DNA from: Symsagittifera roscoffensis
Lineage: Eukaryota > Xenacoelomorpha > Acoela > Convolutidae
Reading direction: 5' to 3'
Assembly (NCBI RefSeq): GCF_963678635.1
Contig: NC_087069.1
Span: 51,470,938-51,534,937, forward strand
DNA length: 64,000 bases
Position 1 is the stretch's first letter; the number at the start of each line of letters is the position of its first letter. This document shows positions 13,101 through 21,547 of the stretch, one piece after another. The translations under genes and the position numbers were made by a program. The notes beneath the pieces are model-generated. The model worked only from the letters and a program-made list of their open reading frames with translations. It was not told the origin of the DNA and searched no databases.

Positions 13101-16100
13101 AATGATGAAAAAAATTCCGTCAAAAATGGCTAGTTAAAAAGTCGAAAATTGTCTAAGAAAAAATAACCCACCCCGAGCACAAAGATTCCGTTACTTTCGT
13201 AACGAAAGTCGGAACAACAAGAAAACAACCTTGTTGTAGATTTTTACGCGATATATGTTGCTTAACTTCGTCAAAAACTTTTAAAATTTTAGCCTCGTTA
13301 CTTGTAAAAGTTTTTCATTCTTAAAAACTCAGTAACTGTATTCTTGGGAATGAACAGCTTTCAAAAAACTGAAGTTTCAAATTTGAAGTTGCTCGACAGC
13401 TTGAAACAGCTATGCCTTATATCAAACTTGTATATCAGCTTTTTTCTACCATAGGTCAAACATTAAACAACACCATTCAAACATTTTTGTGAAATTTGAA
13501 ATATACGTTGGAAAATTTATTGGATGTCTTTTTTGTATGAACAATCAGAAACTTTTTTAGTAATAAATAATTTTATCAAGAAAAATAATTTAATTGAAAA
13601 CATTTCTCGTCTGCTGAAACTAGTACTTGTTGAGAATGAATTGGTGACAACTCTTTACCCATAAATATGAAAATTATGTTGCATGTAATGTTTTAGCAGT
13701 ATTAAAGAGTTTCTGATTTTGCACCTTTACAATTTAGTTTTTTAACTTGGCTACTTTCAAACATTTATCTCGGGTTGACCAAATTGCTTTACTTTTAAAA
13801 AAAAGAAAATGCCTATTATTCGATTTCATAAAAATCGATCTACACTAAAATTGTTATTTAAAACTGAACAAAAATTTTTTGAAATTTTTGAATTTCACTT
13901 CGATTCATAATATTCCAGAAAGCACAAAAACAAATATTTTCTCTTTTGCCAGAAAACTCTATAGATTTGTGGCAAGAATCGCACAAGTGACCAGCATTTG
14001 AAGATTCACCAAAAAAAATGATGTAATAATATTCACTCAAAAAAATTAGTTGAAATGGTAACATTTTGTTTTTAGCTTTAAAAAATTTCATTCTAATCAA
14101 ATTTCAGTGGTTTAAAATCGTGGCCTACTTTGACGGAATGAAAAATAGTTTATCATATGAAAAACTGAAAAAAATATTCTCGATTCACTTGTGATTCAGA
14201 TTTTGATTCATTTGTACAAAAGTCAGCCCAGCTTATATTAAAAACAAAAAGCACAATTTGAGCAAGTACTTTTAAGGAAAATGTTTGCTTGAGCATAGCG
14301 TTGATTTTACATTAAAAAAAACAGAAATTTGAAGTTTTTTCATCGAAAATTTTTTCTAGCATGTAAAAACAAACGCATCATAAAGTTTTCATAATTGAAT
14401 AGTGTACGATTAGAGTTTTTTAAAACACTGAATATATGGAAGTGTATGATAGCAAAATGTTGTATGAATAAGTTTTACAAGCTTTTTTGGTGTATGGAGG
14501 TTAGCCCGGGACCTTCCGTAGTACGAGTGAATTAGCAACCTTTATCTCAAATTCTTATTACTCAAATGCCGAATAGCTGTGAGATTAATTCCCATCAATC
14601 AATAGGTTTTCATTTGTCATGAGACCCGTGGCTATAGTGTTTATGGCAAACCACAAATAAAGGTTTTTTGTTTTATATTTTTGCAAACAAGAAAGAAAAG
14701 TAGTAAAAAAATGAGCGAAAACTTTTAGACCAATGGTTAATTAAAACGTATTAAGCATCAATTTACGAGTTTTTACTGGCTGAAAATCAGATATGAATAA
14801 AGGAACTATCTTTCCAATAGTAGTACTGTGAGATAGTAACAAAAAATGATGAACAATTTTTTTTTGCTTTTGGTGACTTACAAAGTGAGGTTGAGGAAAA
14901 GGCTAAAACTTGATACTTACGCTGAATCTTACACGCCAGTGTTGACCAAAAATTCTTGTCATATAATTTTCATATACTTTTCAAAATGAGCATCTGGTGC
15001 TTTCTTACCACGTTTTTGACCCATTGAAGTGTACGAAACTGTATGATAAGTAATTTTCCACATATAAAATTTTTCCAATATGTAAATCACCAAAAAACAT
15101 TTTTTTTTTCATCACATTTTCTAGTACTACTATCGGAGAGAGATTTCAGATCTGAATTTCAGTCAGTAAAAACTCTTCAATTGAAGCTCGATACCTTTGT
15201 AAAGTCTATGAATCAATTGAACCGTTGATTTGAAAGTTTTCGCTCCTTTTTCCCCACGTTTTTCTGGTTCAAACAATAACCAATGGAAAAAAACAAAATC
15301 AATTATAAAGACACACAGACTTAACAAAATTTCGAGATACCAAAGATTATATATCGGTTTCGATGTTTTTCTGGGCGCAAAAACGAGCGCTTTCATATTT
15401 TTTTTTAGATTTCACTCGCCAGACAGGACCTTGAAGTGTGGCTACTTGACACACCAGCCTGAGTTCATCTTGAAGCCTCTCAAGGTCGAATGGGTACTGG
15501 ACGATCCACCGGTAAGACTTTGTCGTAAATCAACCAGTTTAACACATGTAAGAAGATCTTGATGACCGTTGGCGGATTTTTAGGAGCTCTTTTAAGTCGA
15601 CTAAATAGATTTTTTTGAGCTCTTTTTTGGAGAACTCCAATTGAAACAATTTTTTTTCTCATAAAATGAATTTTTTGAGCACCTTATAGAAGTTTTGACC
15701 TTTTGGAAACAAGCGTTTTTTTTGGCTCGAGCGCGCGCCGAAAAAACGATTTTTATTTTCAATTTTTTATGACTATATTTTGTCACATATGCTATCTGTA
15801 TTTGGTTACTTCATTGATAAAAAATTTAAACAGGTAACAAGCTTTGAGAACAATGATCGTGAATTTGTGGTTTTTTGCCCAGTTTTTTCATTTGAAGACT
15901 CCTATAGGGGAAAATTTTCATGCAGGCGTCGCATTGAAACAATCTGTTGTCTTTATCTCGTGCAGATTTGGAACTCTTACACAAAATCTAAAGCGTCGAG
16001 TGTGCGTTATAAGATGGAACTCCTATCAAAATTATAAAAAAAAACATCTTTGAAAAATTATAATCTCTTATTAAAAACGTTTAAAATATTTAACATTGAA

Positions 16101-16874
16101 GATACATGTTTACTATTGGAGAGAACTCGATTACTTAACCCCGTCTCCCTTGGTGTTTGTGATCTACAACATATGAGTGCCAATCATTTACTTTTAAATG
16201 TTTAACTTCAAGGTAAAGACAACAAATTTGGATACAACAAAGATTATATTAGTGTCGATGATTTTTTGGCAAAAAATGAGCGCTTTCATGTCATTCTTTT
16301 TTCAAATTCCAATTGCCAAAGAGTGGAAGAGGTTGCACAATGTTTTAAAAGCTATATTGGTTGCTAAATTAGAGTTAAAAATAAAATATAAACGTCTAAG
16401 GTAAAGTTTGTCGACGAATATGCATAGTTTTTGTTTGTTTTTCAAATTCGATTATAACTTTTCACTCTCTCATTATCAGTTTTTGTGGTCTACGACATAA
16501 TGATTGTCAAATGAGGGTCAAATGTAATTTAATCAAGCTACAGTTTGTCGAAAAAGATTCGTAGTTTTTTTGAATTTTTTTTTCAAATTTGATTATAACT
16601 TTTCACTCTCTCATTATCAGGTGTTTGTCATCTACGACATAGTGAGTGAAGTGGAGATAAAGGAGATGTGGGATGCCTCCCCCACTCTGAGCAGGGGGAT
16701 ATTAGTCACGGATGATGAGACGAAGAAGTTCAGTGAGACCAGGACTGGCACCACTGCGTGGCTGGGGGATCAAGAGGCACCCATCGCCGCAAAGTTAGTA
16801 GTGTTACAGAAGGTTAGGAGAAGGGGGGGGGGGGGGGGGGTAAAGCAGAAGGATTTATTGTGGTAAGGGGCAAT

Positions 16875-16933
<59 letters not shown>

Positions 16934-19712
16934 TGGGGGGGGAGTACCAGAATTTGGTATTAAAAATCATTTTTCAATTAATAAATTGAACGTAAATTTG
17001 ATTGTATCATGGAATTTTCACGTAATCATTTTGTGAGTTTTAATTTTTATGGTAAAATTTTTTGCGCGCATGTCAAAGCTATAAATTTTTGTAAATGTTA
17101 GTAACAAAAAAAGCTTTAAGCTTTTTTTGTTTCAAAATTTTTTCTTTTGTTTATAGTATTTCTATAAACCAAAAATGCATTCCTTAATTTAAAAAAGCAG
17201 TAAGCAAGTTTATTTTTGTGCTAATAGTAAGTTCGAACATTTTTGATGAAGCTCCAACAATTTTAGTCGACCTTGTAGGGTTTTTCGAATAGTGACTTGC
17301 AGTTCGGGGGGGGGGGAGTGGGGGGGGGGGTGGGGTGGTGTAGGAAAAAGATTAAACTTCTTTATCAATTACTAAAAACTTCATCGTAGTTTTAGTTTTT
17401 TCAATCAGTTTTTTTATTTTCTTTTATTTTTCATTTTCAGTCTCCCTGAATGATAGTTTCTCCGACTTATTAAGATTTTCTAAATAGGCAGAGATTTCGA
17501 TAGAGTAAAGTTATAATCGTAAATACAATTTTTCTATTGTTTTTTTTTCAGAATCTCCCACAGGGTGGGGAGGGCCATCAACAAGAGTATGGACACAGCT
17601 GACAAGTGGCAGATGGGCAACTATGGCATAGGGGGACAGTACTACTTCCACTCTGACTACTTCGAGCCACATTTTTTGACACAGCAGTGGTTTTACCCTC
17701 TAGGATGGGAAAACAGGTAAATTATGAGGGAAAAAAAAACGCTTCCCCCTCATCAGCGATTCGACCCTTTACTAACCAAATTGTCATTACTATTCTAATC
17801 ACTTTAACAGGTTTTGACAAAAATTAATGATGCGTTCTCTTTTCTAGAATGGAAAAAGAAGAAGTTACCGATTTTCCTTCGGGTTGAAAGTTTTGTGAAA
17901 CAAAAAATACCCACCGTTTGGTGTGCTAACAGAGATCGATAAAGCAAAGCAGTCCAGAAGTGCTATTTTTCTTCTGTTTAGTTTTATCGATCTCTGTTTT
18001 GCCACCGAATGGTGGGTAAATTTTGTGTATCAACTTTCTGTTTTTCCATCCTGGTAAAGAGAACGCATCAATAACTGCTATAAAAAATTGTTAAAGTACA
18101 TTTGCGTCCCTACTTAAACTATTTGACAATTTGGATCAAATTAAAAAAAAAAAACTCAATTAAATCTTTACATTACTAGGACAAACTGTGCAATGAATAG
18201 CTCACAATTTGGTGTCTGAGGGTCACTGGAATCCACAAAAAAGTCTTTAATATAATTCAAAACTTAAAAGTAACGTAAATTTTGTTTGCACATTAGTTTT
18301 GTGGTTTCCGAATCCGCGAATATAACTAGTTGTTCCAGATTTATCTAATGTCAGCGGATTCCGCAAAACAAGAGCGGATTCCGCGAAAACAAAACGGATT
18401 CAGCAATTATTAGTGGATTCCCTAATTTTCTTCCTCCCATTGATAGAGTTTCCTGCTTGAAAAAAAAAACGAGAGCAAGAAAAAATGTCTACCAAACACG
18501 GAAATTAAAAGCAACCAATGAAAGCGTTATAGGTTTTGCATTGATGGAACAAAAATCAGTTCCAAAGTTAGGTTAAAAAAACTGATTTTCGTCATTTTTG
18601 CAGTTAAAAAACTGTCAGTAAAACCAATCTCAAACATCGCCCTTAGACAGAAAAAAATACAAAAGCCAATAATAGTAATTTTTGCATTTAAAAATCAGTA
18701 TAATCAGTTTAACATCAATAAAAACGGTTTATTTAATGTATATTTTAGTTTCGCATTGTGCGTCAATTTACAGAATGACTAAAAAAAACAAATCCTTGAA
18801 GCCAAATTTTTTTTAAAAAAAATATTATAAAAACGATCTGACTGAAATTTATTCTCAAAATTTAAACCTACTCAAAATAGCGTATCCCGATCGCGATAGT
18901 CGTAATAGTATTCGCGGCATGGTTAAAAAAGTTCTCGAGACCTGGTCAAAATTTTTTCCCGTTTGAACACAATTGATTTGTTTTCTCGGGCACACAGTCG
19001 AATTATGTTCATCGGTCAAATTGTGTTCGTTTTAATGTTTTCAAAAAAAATTTTTTTTTTTCAAAAATGGATCATCCCTACACTAACCCCCCAAATCTGG
19101 ATGAATTTTTCAGGAAAAAATTTTGCATATAGTTAAGATTTATACAAAATGAACAGTTATCAAAGAGAAAATTGATGAGAAAAACAAAAATAATTTAGGT
19201 CATCAACAGTATTCCAATGCAATTCCACATCAGTGCTGTGAAAATCAATTTTGTTCGAACGTTTTTATTCAAAATGCATTTTGTATACATATCCAAATTG
19301 CAATTATTTTTTCATGTTTGGGGTACCCATTATACGGTAGGTCACTACGGACGGGGGGAGATTGTACGGTTGATCCTAAAAAACTCGTTGACGAAATTTT
19401 TTTTTTCCCGATTGCTGTTAATTTTCCTTCGTTCAGGGCCGGTCGCGGTCACATTGCCTTGTTCTGCAATGTTTGGAAATACCCAATTTTGGTCGCGACC
19501 GGCTGATCAAAAAGCTAGTAACTCGACTCGGGAAAATAAAGCAATTCTTCATGCAAGACCACCTATCACTTTCCATACCCCATAAATTATTTTTCCCAAT
19601 TCGAAGTTCGACTTTTCTTTTGGCAGACTGGTGACTTTCATGGTCTACTGGAATGATGTAGCTGAGGGTGGATACACTGCATTTCCTATTCTTGGATTAT
19701 CCATCAAACCAG
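1085..19712 (+). CDS. P4HA: Prolyl 4-hydroxylase alpha subunit, 11 exons, 3' end missing
   Basis: This is the catalytic subunit of collagen prolyl 4-hydroxylase, an ER enzyme that uses Fe(II), 2-oxoglutarate, O2 and ascorbate to hydroxylate proline in collagen-like chains, normally as a tetramer with protein disulfide isomerase. Eleven exons with GT/AG borders join with matching phases into 481 codons without a stop. Residues 1-25 look like a signal peptide. About 45-215 match the family N-terminal domain, about 215-300 the peptide-binding region, and 340-481 the dioxygenase fold. H431 and D433 fit the iron-binding HxD, and C301/C316 fit the conserved disulfide pair. The linker-to-catalytic region is roughly 50 residues shorter than in vertebrate subunits, judged from memory of the family. 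The distal iron His and 2-oxoglutarate Lys should lie in later exons that I could not find. The intron after exon 11 is invaded by an 18.9-kb retroelement. Confidence 0.9.
1751..1926 (+). CDS. P4HA: P4HA exon 2, start of N-terminal domain
   Basis: The acceptor tttacag and donor AGG|GTGAGT enclose 176 nt. The joined frame gives a hydrophilic segment and then LYLFEFDFKLSGG...LRHSD, in the position where family members have their first helices. The donor lies directly against a (TCATAA)n-type microsatellite. Confidence 0.82.
1930..2036 (+). repeat. (CATAAT)n microsatellite, left block
   Basis: Imperfect runs of cataat and aataatcat begin within the donor sequence of exon 2 and run to about 2,036. 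A second block of the same motif lies at 2,485-2,575, with a copy of repeat B between them. Confidence 0.9.
2080..2475 (+). repeat. Dispersed repeat B, fullest copy
   Basis: The GC-richer block starts at about ggggcggatttaggggtgcgg and contains cccctcagggattcgacccc, gcgccttcggcgcc and gcgcgccgaaaaaacgcg. It ends at about cgcccccctcgagaaaacccc. Related copies lie at 8,676, 10,961 and, inverted, 15,556. No long coding frame is conserved between copies, so it looks like a non-autonomous interspersed repeat. Confidence 0.75.
2485..2575 (+). repeat. (CATAAT)n microsatellite, right block
   Basis: Runs of ataataatcataataatc follow the repeat B copy and mirror the block on its left side. The rest of intron 2 (2,576-5,520) is AT-rich with poly-A and poly-T tracts. 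I saw no gene there. Confidence 0.9.
5521..5619 (+). CDS. P4HA: P4HA exon 3
   Basis: Acceptor ttctttctag, donor CAG|GTAAAG, phase 0 at both ends, 33 codons. The end of the exon, NPHVVFHPINQ, aligns with the conserved HPxNA/Q motif of the family N-terminal domain. Confidence 0.93.
5719..5765 (+). CDS. P4HA: P4HA exon 4, 47-nt small exon
   Basis: Acceptor tctgttttag, donor AGCAG|GTAAGT. It encodes FILLYKFNKVWPKVS and leaves two bases that complete an Arg codon with exon 5. Without it, exon 3 (phase 0) and exon 5 (needs two bases) do not join in frame, so phase as well as protein similarity requires it. The intron before it is only 99 bp. Confidence 0.9.
6925..7462 (+). repeat. Dispersed repeat A, copy 1
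   Basis: It starts with acaagactgctcgtatcag and ends in a short palindrome, tttcgtatcgaaagt. Internal landmarks are cccacacgccatttaaagtac, caattatggcaaataagctt, ccaatttggaacgattt and two gcgcg blocks. Copies lie at 12,710-13,217 (near full length), 62,676 (left part) and 400 (right part). No conserved protein frame was seen. The rest of intron 4 (5,766-8,392) holds nothing else that I recognise. Confidence 0.8.
8393..8613 (+). CDS. P4HA: P4HA exon 5, end of N-terminal domain
   Basis: Acceptor ctttttcag, donor TAA|GTAAGTA. The 221 nt encode RIAHALTKNETDFSVWEKMF onward, then LKNAALGLLRLQEVYALDV and EAIAKGDI. The last block matches the strongly conserved segment (A-x-x-LLRLQ-x-x-Y-x-L-D, then I-x-KG) that closes the N-terminal domain in this family. 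Confidence 0.96.
8676..8965 (+). repeat. Repeat B, diverged copy in intron 5
   Basis: It shares the blocks gagcgcgcgccaaaaaa, ggcgcagaaaatttggc, agagctcggaaaaacaatttgg and the closing ccctagagaaaatcctagatcc with the copy at 2,080-2,475. It begins 63 bp after the exon 5 donor. Confidence 0.7.
10153..10452 (-). repeat. 36-nt tandem array, open on both strands
   Basis: Anchor triplets fall exactly 36 nt apart at 10,165, 10,201, 10,237, 10,273, 10,309, 10,345, 10,381 and 10,417, with no indels. Read on the minus strand (open 10,434-10,075) each unit is a leucine-rich 12-mer such as LMELEQLLLKKI or LVEQVKLLLLKN. The plus strand is also open, as Ser-rich 12-mers. The units are diverged in sequence but keep their register. 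The array sits in intron 5 within a GC-richer tract (about 9,400-10,700) that I cannot assign. It may be a remnant of a repeat-protein gene or simply a minisatellite. Confidence 0.7.
10961..11225 (+). repeat. Repeat B, strongly diverged copy
   Basis: A C-run is followed by ggcgccttttgccc, attttcgagtgaaaaatgcgc and a region parallel to the right half of the copy at 2,080. Similarity is patchy and the assignment is tentative. It ends about 130 bp before exon 6. Confidence 0.45.
11354..11503 (+). CDS. P4HA: P4HA exon 6, peptide-binding region
   Basis: Acceptor acatttag, donor CTGG|GTGAGT, 150 nt. It encodes SYKSIRPLRTGEMNVL and then a helical segment, DDICRALLWVRHL, where the family has the TPR-like substrate-binding domain. 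Only about 50 residues are present here before the linker exon, fewer than the roughly 100 usual in the family. Intron 6 (294 bp) holds no obvious further exon. Confidence 0.85.
11798..11921 (+). CDS. P4HA: P4HA exon 7, linker with first conserved Cys
   Basis: Acceptor tattttcag, donor GACAA|GTATAA, 124 nt. An acidic start is followed by extra cysteines (C275, C280, C286) and by NYAHLCRD, the counterpart of the conserved Y-x-x-LCRG motif before the catalytic domain. The extra Cys residues are unusual in this linker. Confidence 0.88.
12597..12729 (+). repeat. 64-bp tandem duplication at the head of a repeat A copy
   Basis: The sequence atttaacaagaataaatt, followed by acaagagttacag and acaagactRctcgtatcag, occurs twice in direct succession. 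The second copy leads into repeat A. It is probably slippage or unequal exchange at the repeat border. Confidence 0.8.
12710..13217 (+). repeat. Dispersed repeat A, copy 2
   Basis: Near full-length match to 6,925-7,462, with the same start (acaagactgctcgtatcag), the same internal landmarks and the same terminal palindrome (tttcgtaacgaaagt). The rest of intron 7 (11,922-15,408) is AT-rich and shows no gene. Confidence 0.85.
15409..15511 (+). CDS. P4HA: P4HA exon 8, second conserved Cys
   Basis: Acceptor tttttttag, donor CCACCG|GTAAGA, 103 nt. It encodes FHSPDRTLKCGYLTHQPEFI and then LKPLKVEW, matching the family run Lys-x-x-CRY...FIL-x-P-x-K-x-E. C316 should pair with C301 of exon 7. Confidence 0.95.
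15556..15765 (-). repeat. Repeat B fragment, inverted
   Basis: Read on the minus strand, this stretch has ttcggcgcgcgctcgag and several gagctc blocks in the order seen in the right half of the 2,080 copy. Tentative. Confidence 0.4.
16140..16515 (+). repeat. Degenerate duplicates of the exon 9 acceptor and first codons
   Basis: At 16,153 the sequence gtgtttgtgatctacaac, and at 16,480 tttttgtggtctacgacat, both resemble the first 30 nt of exon 9 (gtgtttgtcatctacgac). For the second, the upstream 60 nt with ttttcactctctcattatcag is almost identical to the real acceptor at 16,598-16,620. Neither copy continues as a coding exon. Separately, 16,214-16,310 repeats the intron just before exon 8 (15,330-15,410), so this intron grew by local duplication. 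Confidence 0.8.
16621..16793 (+). CDS. P4HA: P4HA exon 9, start of catalytic domain
   Basis: Acceptor tcattatcag, donor GCAAA|GTTAGT, 173 nt. It encodes VFVIYDIVSEVEIKEM and then a segment ending TTAWLGDQEAPIAAK. These match the family segments I-x-x-(Y/F)-HD-x-(I/V)-S-x-x-EI and SAWL at the entry of the 2-oxoglutarate dioxygenase fold. Confidence 0.96.
16823..16942 (+). repeat. G18 run, (GT)n microsatellite and second G run
   Basis: Eighteen G at 16,823-16,840, about 28 GT units at 16,876-16,932, then eight G. They begin 30 bp after the exon 9 donor. They may affect assembly quality and local splicing. Confidence 0.95.
17306..17340 (+). repeat. G-rich tract with quadruplex potential
   Basis: Runs of 11, 10 and 4 G separated by one to four bases lie in intron 9, about 210 bp before exon 10, on the coding strand. 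They meet the simple rule of four G-tracts with short loops. Confidence 0.8.
17552..17716 (+). CDS. P4HA: P4HA exon 10, iron-binding HxD
   Basis: Acceptor ttttttttcag, donor AACAG|GTAAAT, 165 nt. It contains NYGIGGQYYFHSDYF, aligned with the family's NYG-x-GGQY-x-x-H-x-D-F motif, which places H431 and D433 as iron ligands. The following PHFLTQQWFYPLGWENR replaces the usual acidic loop before the GNR motif and is unlike vertebrate subunits. Confidence 0.96.
17829..18071. mobile_element. Fold-back (MITE-like) element with about 115-bp arms
   Basis: The left arm starts tgatgcgttctcttt and the right arm ends aaagagaacgcatca, its reverse complement. Inward, the pairing resumes as acccacc and acagagatcgataaa against tttatcgatctctgt and ggtgggt. 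Almost the whole 243 bp folds back on itself. I found no clear target-site duplication. It lies in intron 10. Confidence 0.8.
18343..18410 (+). repeat. Short array of CGGATTCCGC-type units
   Basis: The motif agcggattccgc recurs about every 21 nt with aaaacaa spacers, decaying to cggattcagc and tggattccc. A reverse form (gaatccgcg) lies just upstream at 18,309. Confidence 0.7.
19437..19505. repeat. Inverted repeat GCCGGTCGCG / CGCGACCGGC
   Basis: Ten-base arms, gccggtcgcg and cgcgaccggc, flank about 45 bp in the last intron segment before exon 11. They are GC-rich compared with their surroundings. Function unknown. Confidence 0.75.
19627..19712 (+). CDS. P4HA: P4HA exon 11, last exon seen
   Basis: Acceptor ttttggcag, donor CCAG|GTACGA, 86 nt. 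It encodes LVTFMVYWNDVAEGGYTAFP and then ILGLSIKP, matching the family block T-x-(L/M)-x-Y-x-x-DV-x-x-GG-x-T-x-FP. The next exon should begin in phase 1 and carry the distal His and the 2-oxoglutarate Lys. I did not find it in 38,984-64,000. Confidence 0.95.
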
Positions 19713-19884
19713 GTACGAAGATGCAGATCGCTTGGTGATCTCGAAATACTTTAAAAAATCAAACTCGAAATATACGAATCATTTAAATTCGAAATATTCG
19801 AATCACTTGAACTCGAAACATACCAAACATTGGATGTTGTTTCTGCCTCGTTTCGGTTCTGAGGTAGATCGGTTTCGGGTAGCT

Positions 19885-20295
19885 GTGGAACCTGATCTAA
19901 ACTACATTTTATGATTGGATAAATTAGATATTTTACCAATGTAAAGTATTTAATATTAACCAATCATGATCCATCTAACTAACAACCCACTCATTTGTAA
20001 GTGCTGAAATTACTTGTAATTTCAGCACCAGAGAGATTTGAATTTAACTTAGAAATTAGTTGGACTCTCCCGAGCACTTCAGCAGCCGCAATAAACCAGT
20101 ATACCCTAGATCTATTGAGCCTAGCAGAGACTAGTTAAACAACCTGAGACTAGATAGTATAAGAGTAAGATTAGGATCGGTATTAGACTAAGAAGTTGCA
20201 CGAATCTATCCGGCCGAAAATAAGATAGCGTGACGAGCAGACGGTGTACCCTATCCGAAATTACTCTATGAGTTATACCCATCGGTCATAACTCA
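19885..20295 (+). repeat. 5' LTR
   Basis: Bases 19,885-20,287 match 38,381-38,783 without indels. If the LTR follows the TG...CA rule it runs 19,886-20,295 (tggaacc to actca). It holds a perfect 12-bp stem-loop (20,001-20,028), an AATAAA signal at 20,091 and a conserved 3' block around atctatccggccg. A T-rich promoter region precedes the hairpin; no clear TATA box stands out. Confidence 0.92.
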
Positions 20296-20297
20296 TC

Positions 20298-20315
20298 TGG
20301 TGCGACCATAAGTCT
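20298..20315 (+). promoter_or_regulatory. Candidate primer-binding site
   Basis: TGGTGCGACCATAAGTCT begins two bases after the inferred LTR end. TGG is the expected complement of a tRNA 3' CCA. I cannot name the tRNA. Confidence 0.55.
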
Positions 20316-21547
20316 CGAACAAGACCTTAATAGCTTAGAATTAACCAAAATAGATTAGAAATTAGACAAAAACATTTACAAAATGTTATACGACAATAAT
20401 TTAATCGAAATGTCTCTACGACTCAATAGATCAGAGCCAATATTCCGAACCATAACAGAACTACCCGGAATTGGAAGAAGACCTCGAACCAGAGACGACA
20501 TACGACAAAGTAGAAACTTGCCATATAGTTATATGATAGTTCGGCAAAAACCAGAACAAACTTTTATATTTAGAAAACTACTGGCAATGAATTTAGATTT
20601 CCATTTGCAAACATAAAACCTTGAAGTTAATCTTCAAAATCATTTCAGGCGCTAAACAAAATTATTAATATACAATAACGATTGATAAAAAGATCTCAGA
20701 TCGTTTTCCTAAACTCTGCAGTAATATACAAAACATGTTTGAAAAATATTTATTGGAAAATAAAAATAAAAATTAGTAGCATGACAAAAAATGGTTAGTA
20801 ATCATAAATCATTCTGTTGTTCCAGCTTCATCACCTAAAACATAACAGCATTCATAAGCTCACTAATATCATCAAAACACTAAATCTTTTCTTTACATAA
20901 ATTTAAATCTTTATTAAAACTTAAATTCACTTAATTTTAAAATCAGATCATCAAGGCTTATCCTTGGATCTTAAATCATTATCTAGTTAATTAAATTTCG
21001 AACTTGATCATCAAGGCCTATCCTTGGATCAAAAAGAACAATTTTGTTCTCCCCCACCCACTTAACTAGTGTCTAACGACCTCAAACGTCGATTCACTAT
21101 CCAACCCTTTCTAAAGACCCAAGACTAATAGAAATTTTTAAACAAAACTAATCATTCAAATTAGGATAAACAGTGAAGAACTTCGGTTATTCATCCTTCA
21201 CTTGACTCCCCCCTCTTACCAGACCCAGGATAAATCTTAGACTTAGTAAGTTTAAAATAGTATCTAACGAACTACTCGCGTTCTAATTATACCTGAACCT
21301 TGTGGATCGATTTACTATTCTCCAACCCTTGAACACAATCACTACCCCTAAGTAAGATTAAGTAAGTTAACACCTTAGCTTATACTAGTCACGAGAAAGT
21401 AAAAATCATTCTCCGGAATAGATATACTTTTCTCTCCAACCCTGAACAAATAGACCCAGGTTAAGCTAACCAAAAAATCGTAAGGACTAACAGTTTAAGC
21501 AATTAGAATTCACTTAACAACCTTTTGCATCCGTCATCCTAAACCTT
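20316..21547 (+). promoter_or_regulatory. 1.2-kb leader with repeated stem-loops and splice-donor motifs
   Basis: The motif gatcatcaaggSttatccttggatc appears at about 20,945 and again at about 21,006. Each can fold as AAGG...CCTT with flanking atc/gat. A second motif, actatYcYccaaccct, recurs near 21,098, 21,314 and (as ctctccaaccct) 21,433. Two GTAAGT donor consensus sites lie at 21,246 and 21,362. Such a leader is where packaging signals and the donor for a spliced env mRNA would be expected. This is inference from position and structure. Confidence 0.55.
20383..20616 (+). CDS. Small leader ORF, 77 codons, doubtful
   Basis: An ATG-started frame in the leader encodes an Arg-rich product beginning MLYDNNLIEMSLRLNRSEP, with no recognised domain. 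It lies upstream of both candidate splice donors. It could be an accessory peptide or chance; there is nothing to compare it with in the window. Confidence 0.25.
   Translation: MLYDNNLIEMSLRLNRSEPIFRTITELPGIGRRPRTRDDIRQSRNLPYSYMIVRQKPEQTFIFRKLLAMNLDFHLQT

Noticed and set aside
13858-14100. Minus-strand ORF with CDSC, which looked like a zinc motif
   Set aside because: Only one Cys pair with no partner ligands in spacing of a known finger; AT-rich intron DNA; no second copy.
15043-15396. Several 60-110 codon frames around exon 8
   Set aside because: They are read-through of intron sequence; the real coding part is only 15,409-15,511, as shown by phase and similarity.
16770-16970. 66-codon minus-strand frame with His-Thr runs
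   Set aside because: Produced by the GT microsatellite and the G runs.
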